Of a DNA stretch of 41,132 nt, positions 33,952 through 41,132 are shown one piece after another. Positions within the stretch are counted from its first letter, which is position 1; each line of letters starts with the position of its first letter. The notes beneath the pieces were generated by a model. It did no database searches, was not told the DNA's origin, and worked only from the letters and a program-made list of their open reading frames with translations. Position numbers and translations under genes: made by a program. Source of the stretch: Geobacteraceae bacterium (lineage in GTDB: Bacteria > Desulfobacterota > Desulfuromonadia > Geobacterales > DSM-12255); assembly GCA_013377075.1 (NCBI GenBank), contig JACABD010000032.1:1-41132 (forward strand). Direction: 5' to 3'.

Positions 33952-35229
33952 TCATTTTTTGGGTTTGTCCTTTTCTCCATCAGTAATTATTATTTTAACT
34001 CGTTCAGGTTGTTCAGTAACTTCACACTGGTTGAATTTAAACTCCACACGACGATCTATTGCGTCAGTTAAATCATCCTTACCGCTACCGACAACATTCT
34101 CTTTGAAACCACGGCCAATCGTTTGCGTCCTGGATCTGCTCTTCGGAGAATAACTTTCCATTTGATGTTGAATCCATTCTGCCCGCTGCCTGGACAACTT
34201 ATCATTGTAGCTTCCTGATCCTGTCCTGCTGCTATGCCCAATTATCTGAACACGGCATGCCGACGATGCCGCCACACGATTTGCAATCTGTCGTATGTAA
34301 ATTTTGTAAAGATCCATCTTGCTATCCAGCGGAACTATGGAATTGGGAGCAAAAATGATTTTATTGGCAACCTCACTGGTCTCAGTAATGCTGGTGTTTA
34401 ACAGTTTGATATAAACATGCTCGGCATTTTCCAGTTGCCCCTGTTTTACCAGATTGGTGAATTGCCCGTTTAACACTTCAAGCTCTTGTTCCTTCTGACC
34501 TCCGGCTACCTGATTATAATAGGCAAGGGATTTATTGTAATCCTGCTTCTCATATAACGAGTCACCCTTTACCAGCATGGCTTTTGAACTTAATCTGTCA
34601 TTATAGCCCTTGGTTATCGTCTCATCCGGATCTTTTCTTACCGAAGCAACATGATCTTTGTAGTTATTTCCTTTAAAAAAAACCGGGCTGTCCTTATAAA
34701 TATCCATCGGGGTCGTATCAAAGGAATTGATATACACAGAAGCTGATGCAAGCACTTTCCCGGAAGATTTTTCAAAAACCGTTGCAAAAACCTTATAAGC
34801 TTTTGACTGTTTGCCATATTTATCCTCAAGAGTAACCATGCCATTCAGTACATATTCTGATCTCTCAAGATTCTCGGGATCCATTTCTCCAGTTATCGCA
34901 AATCGCTTGCCAATTTCCTTGGAGATCAGATTTGCAATTTGAACATTTGCCTTTACCGGATATCCAGACTCCACGTCAATAAAGGGATCAATGGCAATTT
35001 TTGTCATTTGTTTCTGCTTGGTCAAAGGATTAATAACGACTTTGTTCAGCATGTTGCGCACGCTGGATTTCTCCAACTGTTCGGCAATATTACTGGCAAG
35101 AGCTGTTATTCCGGGTTCAAACGTCATCGTCCGATTGGGGATCGGCGAGGTGTGAATGCAAGCGGTAATAGAAACCAGCACCATTACCAAAAAAACTATT
35201 TTAATTATTTGATCATGTAACTTGGTCAT
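33952..35229 (-). CDS. OmpA-family lipoprotein with FlgO-like and TPR regions
   Basis: 425 residues from the ATG at 35229; the longer reading to 35358 overlaps the previous gene. Signal peptide with lipobox ITAC (Cys 24). About 45-190 resembles the FlgO/CsgG-like alpha-beta fold (ALASNIAEQLEKS... VYILNG-type strands such as SEYVLNGMVTLEDKYG, then VFEKSSGKVLASAS). About 200-265 is TPR-like (GDSLYEKQDYNKSLAYYNQV). About 290-405 is an OmpA peptidoglycan-binding domain with IIGHSSRTGS, LSRQRAEWI and DAIDRRVEFKF. It would sit at the outer membrane and grip peptidoglycan. It lies 34 nt after another OmpA-like lipoprotein gene, downstream of the CsgG-like gene. Confidence 0.8.
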   Translation of the reverse strand: MTKLHDQIIKIVFLVMVLVSITACIHTSPIPNRTMTFEPGITALASNIAEQLEKSSVRNMLNKVVINPLTKQKQMTKIAIDPFIDVESGYPVKANVQIANLISKEIGKRFAITGEMDPENLERSEYVLNGMVTLEDKYGKQSKAYKVFATVFEKSSGKVLASASVYINSFDTTPMDIYKDSPVFFKGNNYKDHVASVRKDPDETITKGYNDRLSSKAMLVKGDSLYEKQDYNKSLAYYNQVAGGQKEQELEVLNGQFTNLVKQGQLENAEHVYIKLLNTSITETSEVANKIIFAPNSIVPLDSKMDLYKIYIRQIANRVAASSACRVQIIGHSSRTGSGSYNDKLSRQRAEWIQHQMESYSPKSRSRTQTIGRGFKENVVGSGKDDLTDAIDRRVEFKFNQCEVTEQPERVKIIITDGEKDKPKK

Positions 35230-35263
35230 CTGTATCCGATTGCATGAGAGTCTTCGATGTGCC

Positions 35264-36016
35264 TTACCGGTTTGACGCAGCATTTGCCTCTTCATTAACC
35301 TTTGGTGCCTGGGCTGTGTCGAATAGGGCAATGATGCGGGTATGCTGATAACGCTCATGTTCCTTCATTTTTACACCCTTGGGGCTGTATAGATCGCCGG
35401 TGCCGTAAACCTTGTAGAATTCATGAGGGATATTGACCAGATATTTATCAAGGATATCAAGAGGCGTTTCCGAGCGTTTTTTTGCAAGCCTAAGATTGGT
35501 TTTGCCCTTGCCTTTAGCAGAAGCGCTGCCGATTGACAGAAATATGATTTTCCTGCCTCTGCTTTCACGGGAAAGGAAGTCGGCAAAATGAACCAGTCGC
35601 TGGAACTCAAGAGAGTTTTTTTCAATGGTTGCTGAATTAGTGGAGAAGAATGTAGTTATCTCGCCAGTACCCTGAACTTTGGACATCTCTTCAATTATCT
35701 GTAAAGATTTCTGGGCGGTTTCAAGTGCCTTAGCACCAGTAGCCTTAACACTCCCTAATTCATTTTTTATCTCTGTCAAGTCAGTTACAACCTGCTTGTT
35801 CGCAGACTTAATTCCCCCCAACTCACTCATGACAGAATCATGGGCACCGACAAAAATGGTAACCATTTCCTTACAATCACGCGGATCGCCAGACTGATTT
35901 TTACCGGCATCAACAATCTTAAATCCACTCTCCTGCTGCTTTTGCTGACTTTGTTCGGTGGTTACGCATGCGGATAAAAGCAGCATTACGACGATGATTA
36001 CTGGATTTTTTATCAT
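35264..36016 (-). CDS. Divergent OmpA-like lipoprotein
   Basis: 250 residues. Lipobox LLLSAC (Cys 17). A coiled-coil stretch (about 60-115, SVMSELGGIKSANKQV...) leads to a C-terminal domain (about 118-235) shaped like OmpA: TTFFSTNSATIEKNSLEF, then IIFLSIGSASAKGKGKTNLRLAKKR in place of the usual GHTD...N..LS..RA, then RYQHTRIIALF. The usual Asp of GHTD is missing, so peptidoglycan binding may be altered. An AAGGA site is 7 nt before the ATG. It is probably an envelope anchor or stator of the same operon. Confidence 0.72.
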   Translation of the reverse strand: MIKNPVIIVVMLLLSACVTTEQSQQKQQESGFKIVDAGKNQSGDPRDCKEMVTIFVGAHDSVMSELGGIKSANKQVVTDLTEIKNELGSVKATGAKALETAQKSLQIIEEMSKVQGTGEITTFFSTNSATIEKNSLEFQRLVHFADFLSRESRGRKIIFLSIGSASAKGKGKTNLRLAKKRSETPLDILDKYLVNIPHEFYKVYGTGDLYSPKGVKMKEHERYQHTRIIALFDTAQAPKVNEEANAASNR

Positions 36017-36056
36017 TTAAAGATCCTTTACAAACACAAGTTGATACAGAAACAAA

Positions 36057-37544
36057 TTATTCAAGGTTATCACTAACTTTCTTAACTAACCCGGTTCCAG
36101 TAGTTATAACACCCACACCGGTACTAATCCCATTAGCAGATAGTCCTATGGCATTTACGTCTTTCATTCCATACAAATCATAACCAGTGCTAATCGTCGC
36201 GCCTATTGCACTTCCTTGTTCACCAAATAACGAGCCTGTCCGTTCAAACAAATCATTTGACTTGCCTTTATTGCCTTTAGTTTCGTCATAAAGTGTAATT
36301 CCCATTTCAGTCACATTTTTTGTAGCTCCCACAACATTTCCAGTGCCAAGGTCAGCAACTGCACCCACTGCTTTCATTGCTGTATTTGCTGTCACATCAT
36401 GTACATGACCAATTCCATCTGCCGCTGCTGAATATACAGCAGATTTACCCTCAGGCGTAAGACCTGAAACATCTCCAACAACGTAGTTAAAAATTAAGTT
36501 ACCACCCTCATCAGCAACTTTATCGCCAAAGTACTCTGCACCTTTAATTGTAAACCCAATAAAAGGTGCCTCCTTTAACACATCAAGCGCTGAAGGCTCT
36601 ACACCTCCATTAAGCAGATACAATCCATCCTTATAAAAGAATTCAGCTGATCTAATAACAAAACCTATTCCAAATGGGATTTCTTTTGTTGCGTCAAATA
36701 CTGATGGCTCTGATCCACCGTAAGCAAGATAATATGCATCATCTACAAAAAATTTACCTATTTTACCAACCCCTACGACACTTTCAAAGAATGGGTTTGG
36801 AATTTCACTTATTCCAGAGAGGGCAAGATCAATTTCAGGTTTATAATTATTGCCCCTCTCTTGACTAAAACTAGGCATACTTATAGAAGTGTTACCGTCT
36901 CTGCCTCCACCACCTAAACCGAAACTACCAACGGTGTTCCCATTACCATCAAACCGCTCCCCACCAACAATCGACCCAATCCGAATATTGTTGCCGGTAA
37001 CCTTACCTTTCACATCGATATTGGTTGAAAAATCCTGCACATTCGAGTTCTTGACCGAACCAAGCACGATCTCACCGGAACCGGTCTGCTTCACCCCTTC
37101 CTTAACATTAACATTAACCTTAAACGCGCCATTGACAGTCGAGTTATTAACCGAGCCAATATCCAGCTCCTGCCGGTCGCCACTGCGAGTAGAGACCTGC
37201 TCGATTTTGCCGGTATTGACGGTAGAGTTAAACGAACCGACCTTCGCATTGTTTGCTGAGCCGATGTTGGTGATTTGCACGATGCTTGTGCCGCTGGAAG
37301 ACTGGGTAATAGATCCGGTGGTGACGGTTGCGTTGAAGCTGTTGGCCTTGGTAGAGTTGGCAGAGCCGACGTTGAGGTCCTGGCGGTTATTGGAGCCGCT
37401 TGTAGTCTGCTTTATCGCTCCGGTGTTGACAATCGAAGTGAAGTCTTCTACTGAAGAATTATCCGCAAGAGCCCCTGTTGGGAGTGCGACTATTGCAAAG
37501 GCTATGACGTACAGGGGAATGCGCTGACCGATCATTGTCATCAT
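36057..37544 (-). CDS. Secreted repeat protein with curlin-like N-terminal repeats
   Basis: 495 residues, AGGAGG site upstream. Signal peptide 1-27 (LPTGALA). Residues 35-195 are five ~33-36 residue repeats of the form F.STV.TG.I.Q...G..RQ.L.IGS.NNS.V, the same unit as in the protein at 39886-40641. A Gly-rich hinge (about 195-218) follows. The C-terminal part (about 235-495) is different: it holds two tandem copies of a ~37-residue unit (265-302 and 303-339; FVDDAYYLAYGGSEPSVFDA against FYKDGLYLLNGGVEPSALDV), then a Gly/Ala/Thr-rich end. It may be a fibre subunit with a cap or anchoring domain, a nucleator, or an adhesin tip. Confidence 0.75.
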   Translation of the reverse strand: MMTMIGQRIPLYVIAFAIVALPTGALADNSSVEDFTSIVNTGAIKQTTSGSNNRQDLNVGSANSTKANSFNATVTTGSITQSSSGTSIVQITNIGSANNAKVGSFNSTVNTGKIEQVSTRSGDRQELDIGSVNNSTVNGAFKVNVNVKEGVKQTGSGEIVLGSVKNSNVQDFSTNIDVKGKVTGNNIRIGSIVGGERFDGNGNTVGSFGLGGGGRDGNTSISMPSFSQERGNNYKPEIDLALSGISEIPNPFFESVVGVGKIGKFFVDDAYYLAYGGSEPSVFDATKEIPFGIGFVIRSAEFFYKDGLYLLNGGVEPSALDVLKEAPFIGFTIKGAEYFGDKVADEGGNLIFNYVVGDVSGLTPEGKSAVYSAAADGIGHVHDVTANTAMKAVGAVADLGTGNVVGATKNVTEMGITLYDETKGNKGKSNDLFERTGSLFGEQGSAIGATISTGYDLYGMKDVNAIGLSANGISTGVGVITTGTGLVKKVSDNLE

Positions 37545-37563
37545 GCCCTACCTCCTGACAATT

Positions 37564-37920
37564 CTACTGCTGCTTCAATTCGCAAAAGGTATGCTGAAAA
37601 TCAACAAGATAGATACCTGGCGACGGACTACCGACTTTTTGCATTGAAATGAAACGGGATGAAAGCTGGGGAGCGCTCCAGTCCTTGTCTTCAAGTATCA
37701 GCTGCCCGCTTTGCCAGCAACGAACATTAAAGAGGCCCGTACTGCTTTCCAGAGAGCGTATTGCCTGACTTGTGGGGAGACCGACTGGAGGGTTACTGTT
37801 ATCAACTCGTGCTGCTTCGCCGCTGGTATCAAGAAACTGCTTTTCGGCTGCCTGTAACTGGGTAGTTGCCAGGGTTAGAACAACACCGAGAAGACAGCTT
37901 AAGATTATTTTCCTGGTCAT
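37564..37920 (-). CDS. Small secreted protein of CsgG-like locus
   Basis: 118 residues with a signal peptide (about 1-24, ending LQA) and an AGGGTGA site. The mature ~94 residues contain RCWQSGQLILEDKDW, SRFISMQKVGS and HTFCELKQQ, with two cysteines likely paired. It shows no motif of CsgE or CsgF that I can see, but its size, export and place between the CsgG-like gene and the second repeat protein would fit a periplasmic accessory or adaptor. Confidence 0.68.
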   Translation of the reverse strand: MTRKIILSCLLGVVLTLATTQLQAAEKQFLDTSGEAARVDNSNPPVGLPTSQAIRSLESSTGLFNVRCWQSGQLILEDKDWSAPQLSSRFISMQKVGSPSPGIYLVDFQHTFCELKQQ

Positions 37921-37929
37921 GGTTTCACC

Positions 37930-39546
37930 CTATTGCTTCATGATCTGATGAGAGCTCTCAGCCACTGCACCTGCGGAAGCTGTGGAAAAATCTGCCCGTA
38001 ACTTTTCCAGTGTATAGTTTTCAAGCGGTTCAAAGTCGCCACCCCGTGCCGAAACCGGCAAGTTGGGAGTCACATCAATGATCGTGTTGAAGCAGTAAAC
38101 CTTTTCTACTTCAAACTTTTTCCCGGTTTTGATCTCGAATTTCATGTCGCCCGGAATTTGCAGTGATTTGTTCTTGTCAAGCCACGGATCGGGAGCGAAA
38201 CGATTGGGATAGATGCGCAGCCAGCTGTCATGGGTTGGTTCGTTCAGGTAACAGTAGAGAAAAGTATTCTCCTTACTTTTCACTGTCAGAGAAATATCCG
38301 CTCCTGGTTTTACCGGTTTGCCGCTGATCTGAACTTTCTGGGGGAGTGGCTTTGTTGCCTTGGCTTCATCAGACTTCACAGGAGCAGAACTTTTCTTGCC
38401 TTTCTTGGCTTTAGTTGTCTTTTTCTCTTCATACTGCACCTCTGTCAGATGCGCGACCGGCTCACTGGGAAAGCCGAGGTTTTTAGTCTTAAGATTGATC
38501 AGCCCTGAAAACAGATCCTCGTCAATTCCATTGCCCTCGTTCAGGCCTAGTGCCAAACGTGCTTTGGGAACAACCGCCTGAAATTCAGGATTCTGCGATC
38601 CGTCAACCGGACCGGAATAGACACCGCGCATCCTAAACTGATTCTGAATATACGGAATCAGCTTTCGTTCCTGACTAAGCGAATAATACCAGTCCCCAAT
38701 CTCTTCCTTTACCAGATGATGATTCGGATCAATCCCCAGACAGCTCCAGTAAGGAACACGGGTGAGTTTGCCAAAAAGTTCGATTGAAGCCAGTTCAATC
38801 AATGTCCGTACGGCCTGAGCCGAACCTTCATTAGCGCTGAATGAAAAATTCAGATTCAATCCGAAGCTTTGCTTGCTGATACTGCCTGTCAATGCTGAGC
38901 CGACGGCATCACCTTCCTTGAAAACCAGTATGGAATTGCGCGACGTAACACCAGGCAAAAGCTCCATTGTCTGGGTGCTGATGATGCTCATATCAAGAGC
39001 TAATACAGAGGCGTTGACATCTTTGGACCAATCGAAATCGAAATACCCTCCGAAGCTGCCGCCTGCGCTCTTGCGCTTTTGAACAATGTTGTCGTCCATC
39101 TGGCTGATCGACCCACGGATATCGTAATCGGGCTTGAAGGTATAAACCCGGCTGTTTGAACCGGAGGCGTTGAGCCAATTCACCAGATTGGAAACATCGC
39201 CGCCGAATGTAATTAACCGAATAGCACGGCTTCGCTTGGTCATATCAGAAACTGCGGACATAAGCATGTCGCGAGCGCCGACATTCATTTTTTTTGTATT
39301 GTCGTGCAGATCCTCAGCCAGGACGACCAGATCTTTAATGCCGTTTTCAATGAACAAGCGATCCATGCAGCGAAGACAATCCGCCATGTTAGTCAGATTT
39401 TTTTGAGGTGCTGAGTCAGGTCCAGTGCGGGCCGTCTGGGCTTTTTCCTCAACTGCATCCCGCATTGGCTGAAATGTTCCGCAGCCAGCAAACAGAGTGC
39501 TTGAGAGGACTACCAATGCAACTAAAAAGTGAGCTGTACGAATCAT
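37930..39546 (-). CDS. CsgG/HfaB-like outer-membrane secretion lipoprotein with PG-binding and DUF4384-like domains
   Basis: 538 residues. Lipobox LFAGC (Cys 22). About 60-270 matches the CsgG/HfaB fold as I know it: YDIRGSISQMDDNI, a barrel-strand-like GGSFGGYFDFDW, SVLALDMSIISTQTMELLPG, and the AVRTLIELASIELFGKLTRVPYW region with a following cysteine. CsgG forms a nonameric pore that exports curli subunits. About 285-350 resembles a peptidoglycan-binding-1 domain (QNQFRMRGVYSGPVDG). A Lys-rich linker (372-400) leads to a DUF4384-like domain (410-500; ISLTVKSKENTFLYCYLNE, LRIYPNRF). It lies between genes for small exported proteins and two repeat proteins, which suggests it exports them. Confidence 0.78.
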   Translation of the reverse strand: MIRTAHFLVALVVLSSTLFAGCGTFQPMRDAVEEKAQTARTGPDSAPQKNLTNMADCLRCMDRLFIENGIKDLVVLAEDLHDNTKKMNVGARDMLMSAVSDMTKRSRAIRLITFGGDVSNLVNWLNASGSNSRVYTFKPDYDIRGSISQMDDNIVQKRKSAGGSFGGYFDFDWSKDVNASVLALDMSIISTQTMELLPGVTSRNSILVFKEGDAVGSALTGSISKQSFGLNLNFSFSANEGSAQAVRTLIELASIELFGKLTRVPYWSCLGIDPNHHLVKEEIGDWYYSLSQERKLIPYIQNQFRMRGVYSGPVDGSQNPEFQAVVPKARLALGLNEGNGIDEDLFSGLINLKTKNLGFPSEPVAHLTEVQYEEKKTTKAKKGKKSSAPVKSDEAKATKPLPQKVQISGKPVKPGADISLTVKSKENTFLYCYLNEPTHDSWLRIYPNRFAPDPWLDKNKSLQIPGDMKFEIKTGKKFEVEKVYCFNTIIDVTPNLPVSARGGDFEPLENYTLEKLRADFSTASAGAVAESSHQIMKQ

Positions 39547-39552
39547 ATGGTT

Positions 39553-39864
39553 CTACCGGCACTTACTTGATGGAATATTGATTACATCACCTGTTACAAC
39601 TACCGTATTTTCACGTGGCACTGCCGCGACTTTCCCATCTGTGTATACATTACCTATTTCTACTCCTTTGCAGGGATCGCCATCTGCTTTTTGTAGATTT
39701 GATGATATAACCGCTTTCGATTTGTCACTTTTTTCCATTGATTGATGACGTTTCGCCCTATTCACCTTGAGACTTGTACCGGCATCTAATCCATCATCAC
39801 CGGCAAAAACCGTTGCAGACATAAGAAACTGACTCGAAAAGACAAGAACAGCGAGAGTTTTCAT
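39553..39864 (-). CDS. Small secreted protein of CsgG-like locus
   Basis: 103 residues from the ATG at 39864, chosen because GGAGG lies 6 nt upstream (the reading to 39876 starts at a TTG before the site). A signal peptide (about 1-21, ending VFA) is followed by a charged, basic mature chain containing LKVNRAKRHQSMEKSDKSK and a C-terminal part ENTVVVTGDVINIPSSKCR with two cysteines overall. Family unknown. It ends 6 nt before the CsgG-like start and begins 21 nt after the first repeat protein, so the three are probably co-translated. Confidence 0.68.
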   Translation of the reverse strand: MKTLAVLVFSSQFLMSATVFAGDDGLDAGTSLKVNRAKRHQSMEKSDKSKAVISSNLQKADGDPCKGVEIGNVYTDGKVAAVPRENTVVVTGDVINIPSSKCR

Positions 39865-39885
39865 CAAAACCTCCAATATAAATAA

Positions 39886-40641
39886 TCAACGAACGGAACC
39901 GATAGTTGCGGACTGATTATGGCCACCAGCGCCAGTTGCAGACTGTTCAATTTTTCCATTTACGGTAACATTTGACTTGAATGATCCGACTTCTGCATTA
40001 TTCATCGAACCCAGCATCAGATCCTGCTTGACGTCCTTACTGGCTATTTGAGATATGTTACCAGTAACTTTCACCGTGGAGTCAAAGTTGCCTGATTTTA
40101 CAGTTGAGTTTTTTGCGCTGCCAATCTGTATGCTTTGAGTATTCCCGTCGCCTGTCGCAGTCTGCTTAACATTTTTTACATTTACATCCGATTTAAAAGT
40201 TCCACCTTCAACCTTCGAGTTGTTGCTGGAGCCAATCAGCATCTCCTGTGTATTATTACTGCCACCCTTTACTTCCTGAGACAGGTCTCCGGCAGTAACT
40301 TTAGACTTGAACTCTTTTACAGTGCTGTTCTGTATGGAACCGACAGACATGTCCTGCCGATTTTCTGATCCGTTACCAGATATAGTCTGTTTAATGTTGC
40401 CAGTTTCAACATTAGAGAAAAAGTTTCCGTCAACCCTGCTCCCCTCAACTGAACCCACCGCAAGGTTTTGAGTATTACTCTCACCTTCCGCCTTTTGGGT
40501 CACTCCATTAACTTTCACCTCAGACTTAAAACTTCCGCTAACAGTTGAACTTGTTGAAGAACTGCCCTGATCTTGAGCAGTTGCCAGAGTTACAGATAAT
40601 ACTAAAACGGCAAAACCAGTTAGAACCAATCCCTGTCTCAT
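39886..40641 (-). CDS. Secreted curlin-like repeat protein, candidate fibre subunit
   Basis: 251 residues, AGGAG site 7 nt upstream. Signal peptide 1-22 (ends ATA-Q). From residue 36 to the last residue it is six tandem repeats of 33-38 residues: G.F.S.V.V.G.I.Q.A.G..N.Q.L.IGS..NS.V. Conserved Gln, Gly, Asn and Gln occur at fixed spacing, as in curlin (Q-x-G-x-G-N-x-A-x3-Q) but in a longer unit with an added GS turn and N-S-x-V strand. Almost no Cys or aromatic residues occur apart from Phe near each repeat start. It looks like a beta-solenoid or amyloid subunit, first in an operon with a CsgG-like exporter. Confidence 0.75.
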   Translation of the reverse strand: MRQGLVLTGFAVLVLSVTLATAQDQGSSSTSSTVSGSFKSEVKVNGVTQKAEGESNTQNLAVGSVEGSRVDGNFFSNVETGNIKQTISGNGSENRQDMSVGSIQNSTVKEFKSKVTAGDLSQEVKGGSNNTQEMLIGSSNNSKVEGGTFKSDVNVKNVKQTATGDGNTQSIQIGSAKNSTVKSGNFDSTVKVTGNISQIASKDVKQDLMLGSMNNAEVGSFKSNVTVNGKIEQSATGAGGHNQSATIGSVR

Positions 40642-40700
40642 TATAATCTCCTATTTAACCACCGGGTTGTCTTAGCTCAACATAAGCAGCTATCAATATA

Positions 40701-40841
40701 TCAACAAAAGATATACTTGCAATTTCTTATCTGGGTACAAAGTAGATGCGAGATGTGAGAAATTTTACGAGGGGAAACAGGTGAGTTCAAGCTCTTCGGT
40801 GAAGTCATTTCTACATCAAAAAACAAATCAACAGATTTCAT
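40701..40841 (-). CDS. Possible 46-codon leader ORF
   Basis: An ATG at 40841 with AAGGAG 9 nt upstream opens a 46-codon frame in the long leader of the repeat-protein operon. Its product (MKSVDLFFDVEMTSPKSLN...) matches nothing known and is not export-like. It could be a regulatory leader peptide or chance. Confidence 0.3.
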   Translation of the reverse strand: MKSVDLFFDVEMTSPKSLNSPVSPRKISHISHLLCTQIRNCKYIFC

Positions 40842-40877
40842 ATTAAAAATCTCCTTCAAAGGAGTAATAGCTTTAGC

Positions 40878-40906
40878 ACATTAAATTTATTCATTTTTAA
40901 TGTCAA
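40878..40906 (-). promoter_or_regulatory. Promoter with overlapping inverted repeat, upstream of fibre operon
   Basis: On the minus strand TTGACA (40906-40901, perfect -35), 17 nt, and TAATGT (40883-40878, 4 of 6). The 8-bp inverted repeat ACATTAAA (40878-40885) and TTTAATGT (40896-40903) overlaps both boxes and could be an operator. Transcription would start near 40871, leaving a leader of about 230 nt before the first repeat-protein gene. Confidence 0.55.
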
Positions 40907-40933
40907 TACATTTATTGCGTTCTCCTTAATAGC

Positions 40934-41132
40934 TTACCCTCTCCGGTCGTAAACCAGCTTCATTCCCAAAAGAAGCAGATAACAGCTTATGGAAAAGGCA
41001 TTTGCCGCAATGAGTGGAAGATCGTTCAGAATAATTCCGTAGCAAAACCAGAGTAGCATCCCCACAACCAGAATCAGCGGCTGCCAGATGGAGATATCTC
41101 TTGCATGCTTGATTCGCCAGGTTCTGACGATC
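40934..41132 (-). CDS. SemiSWEET/MtN3-like transporter, 3' part
   Basis: The frame runs in from beyond the window end and stops at TAA 40934-40936; 66 codons are visible. The peptide starts IVRTWRIKHARDISIW, then a transmembrane segment with LLWFCYGII, a short loop, and a second segment beginning PLIAANAF and ending GMKLVYDRRG. This matches the second and third helices of SemiSWEET sugar transporters (K-x-A-x-D-I-S, W-x-x-Y-G, N). The first helix and start codon lie outside the window. It lies upstream of the fibre operon on the same strand, with its own reading direction into the promoter. Confidence 0.75.
   Translation of the reverse strand, partial: IVRTWRIKHARDISIWQPLILVVGMLLWFCYGIILNDLPLIAANAFSISCYLLLLGMKLVYDRRG

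Noticed and set aside
35230-35358. N-terminal extension of the FlgO/OmpA lipoprotein
   Set aside because: It overlaps the upstream lipoprotein gene, and the signal peptide with lipobox starts only at the ATG at 35229.
36889-37527. Plus-strand open frame (212 codons) opposite the second repeat protein
   Set aside because: Antisense shadow of the repeat region; the product is Pro/Leu/Thr-rich without motifs, and the minus-strand frame has an AGGAGG site and signal peptide.

Overview
The window looks like a piece of chromosome from a Geobacter-type member of the Desulfuromonadota (Geobacterales). This assignment is an inference. It rests on the run secG-tpiA-pgk-gap, the run purB-mscS-purL...purF-pyrE, a tungsten/molybdenum aldehyde:ferredoxin oxidoreductase, many two-component and c-di-GMP type signalling genes, and GC-rich core genes with strong AGGAGG-like ribosome binding sites. 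No rRNA gene, CRISPR array, transposase or phage gene was seen.

Layout. 1-3.9 kb: tRNA-Leu(GAG) with its terminator, then the lower-glycolysis operon gap-pgk-tpiA-secG on the minus strand. 3.9-10.7 kb: a surface and signalling block on the minus strand. It holds a small secreted protein, a hybrid histidine kinase with receiver and Hpt domains, a sigma-54-type response regulator, a 69-residue NHLP/Os1348-like putative peptide precursor, and a trimeric autotransporter adhesin. A 17-bp palindrome and a -24-like element lie just upstream of the peptide gene. 10.9-22.9 kb: a plus-strand operon-like run with an MBL-fold hydrolase, purB, a MscS channel, purL, recQ, purQ, purF, pyrE and a tRNA-dihydrouridine synthase. 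22.9-28.9 kb: a minus-strand run with acetyltransferase, PmbA/TldE, mannose-1-phosphate guanylyltransferase, AOR, TonB-like protein, a hypothetical protein and a TSCPD protein. 29.2-31.3 kb: a plus-strand module with a receiver-only regulator, a CheC phosphatase and a PAS-GGDEF cyclase.

31.3-40.9 kb is an AT-richer accessory region. It opens with a BrnT/BrnA toxin-antitoxin pair and an antitoxin-like relic, bracketed by two copies of a ~128-bp repeat with a palindromic core; a third half copy lies further on. Then comes a continuous minus-strand set of exported proteins, which is the most interesting part of the window. It contains two proteins built from a ~35-residue repeat with a Q/G/N/Q ladder and a G-S turn (curlin-like in spacing but longer), a CsgG/HfaB-like outer-membrane lipoprotein carrying a peptidoglycan-binding-like domain and a DUF4384-like tail, two OmpA-type lipoproteins (one with a FlgO-like region and TPRs), and two small secreted proteins. 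A TRL-family lipoprotein and two further exported proteins lie downstream. Together these read as a candidate CsgG-dependent surface-fibre assembly locus that differs from classical curli (no recognisable CsgE, CsgF or CsgB), from Fap, and in gene content from the Caulobacter hfa locus. A promoter with an overlapping inverted repeat and a ~230-nt leader precede it. The window ends inside a SemiSWEET-like transporter gene.

All calls come from reading the sequence and from memory of protein families; no database search was run.
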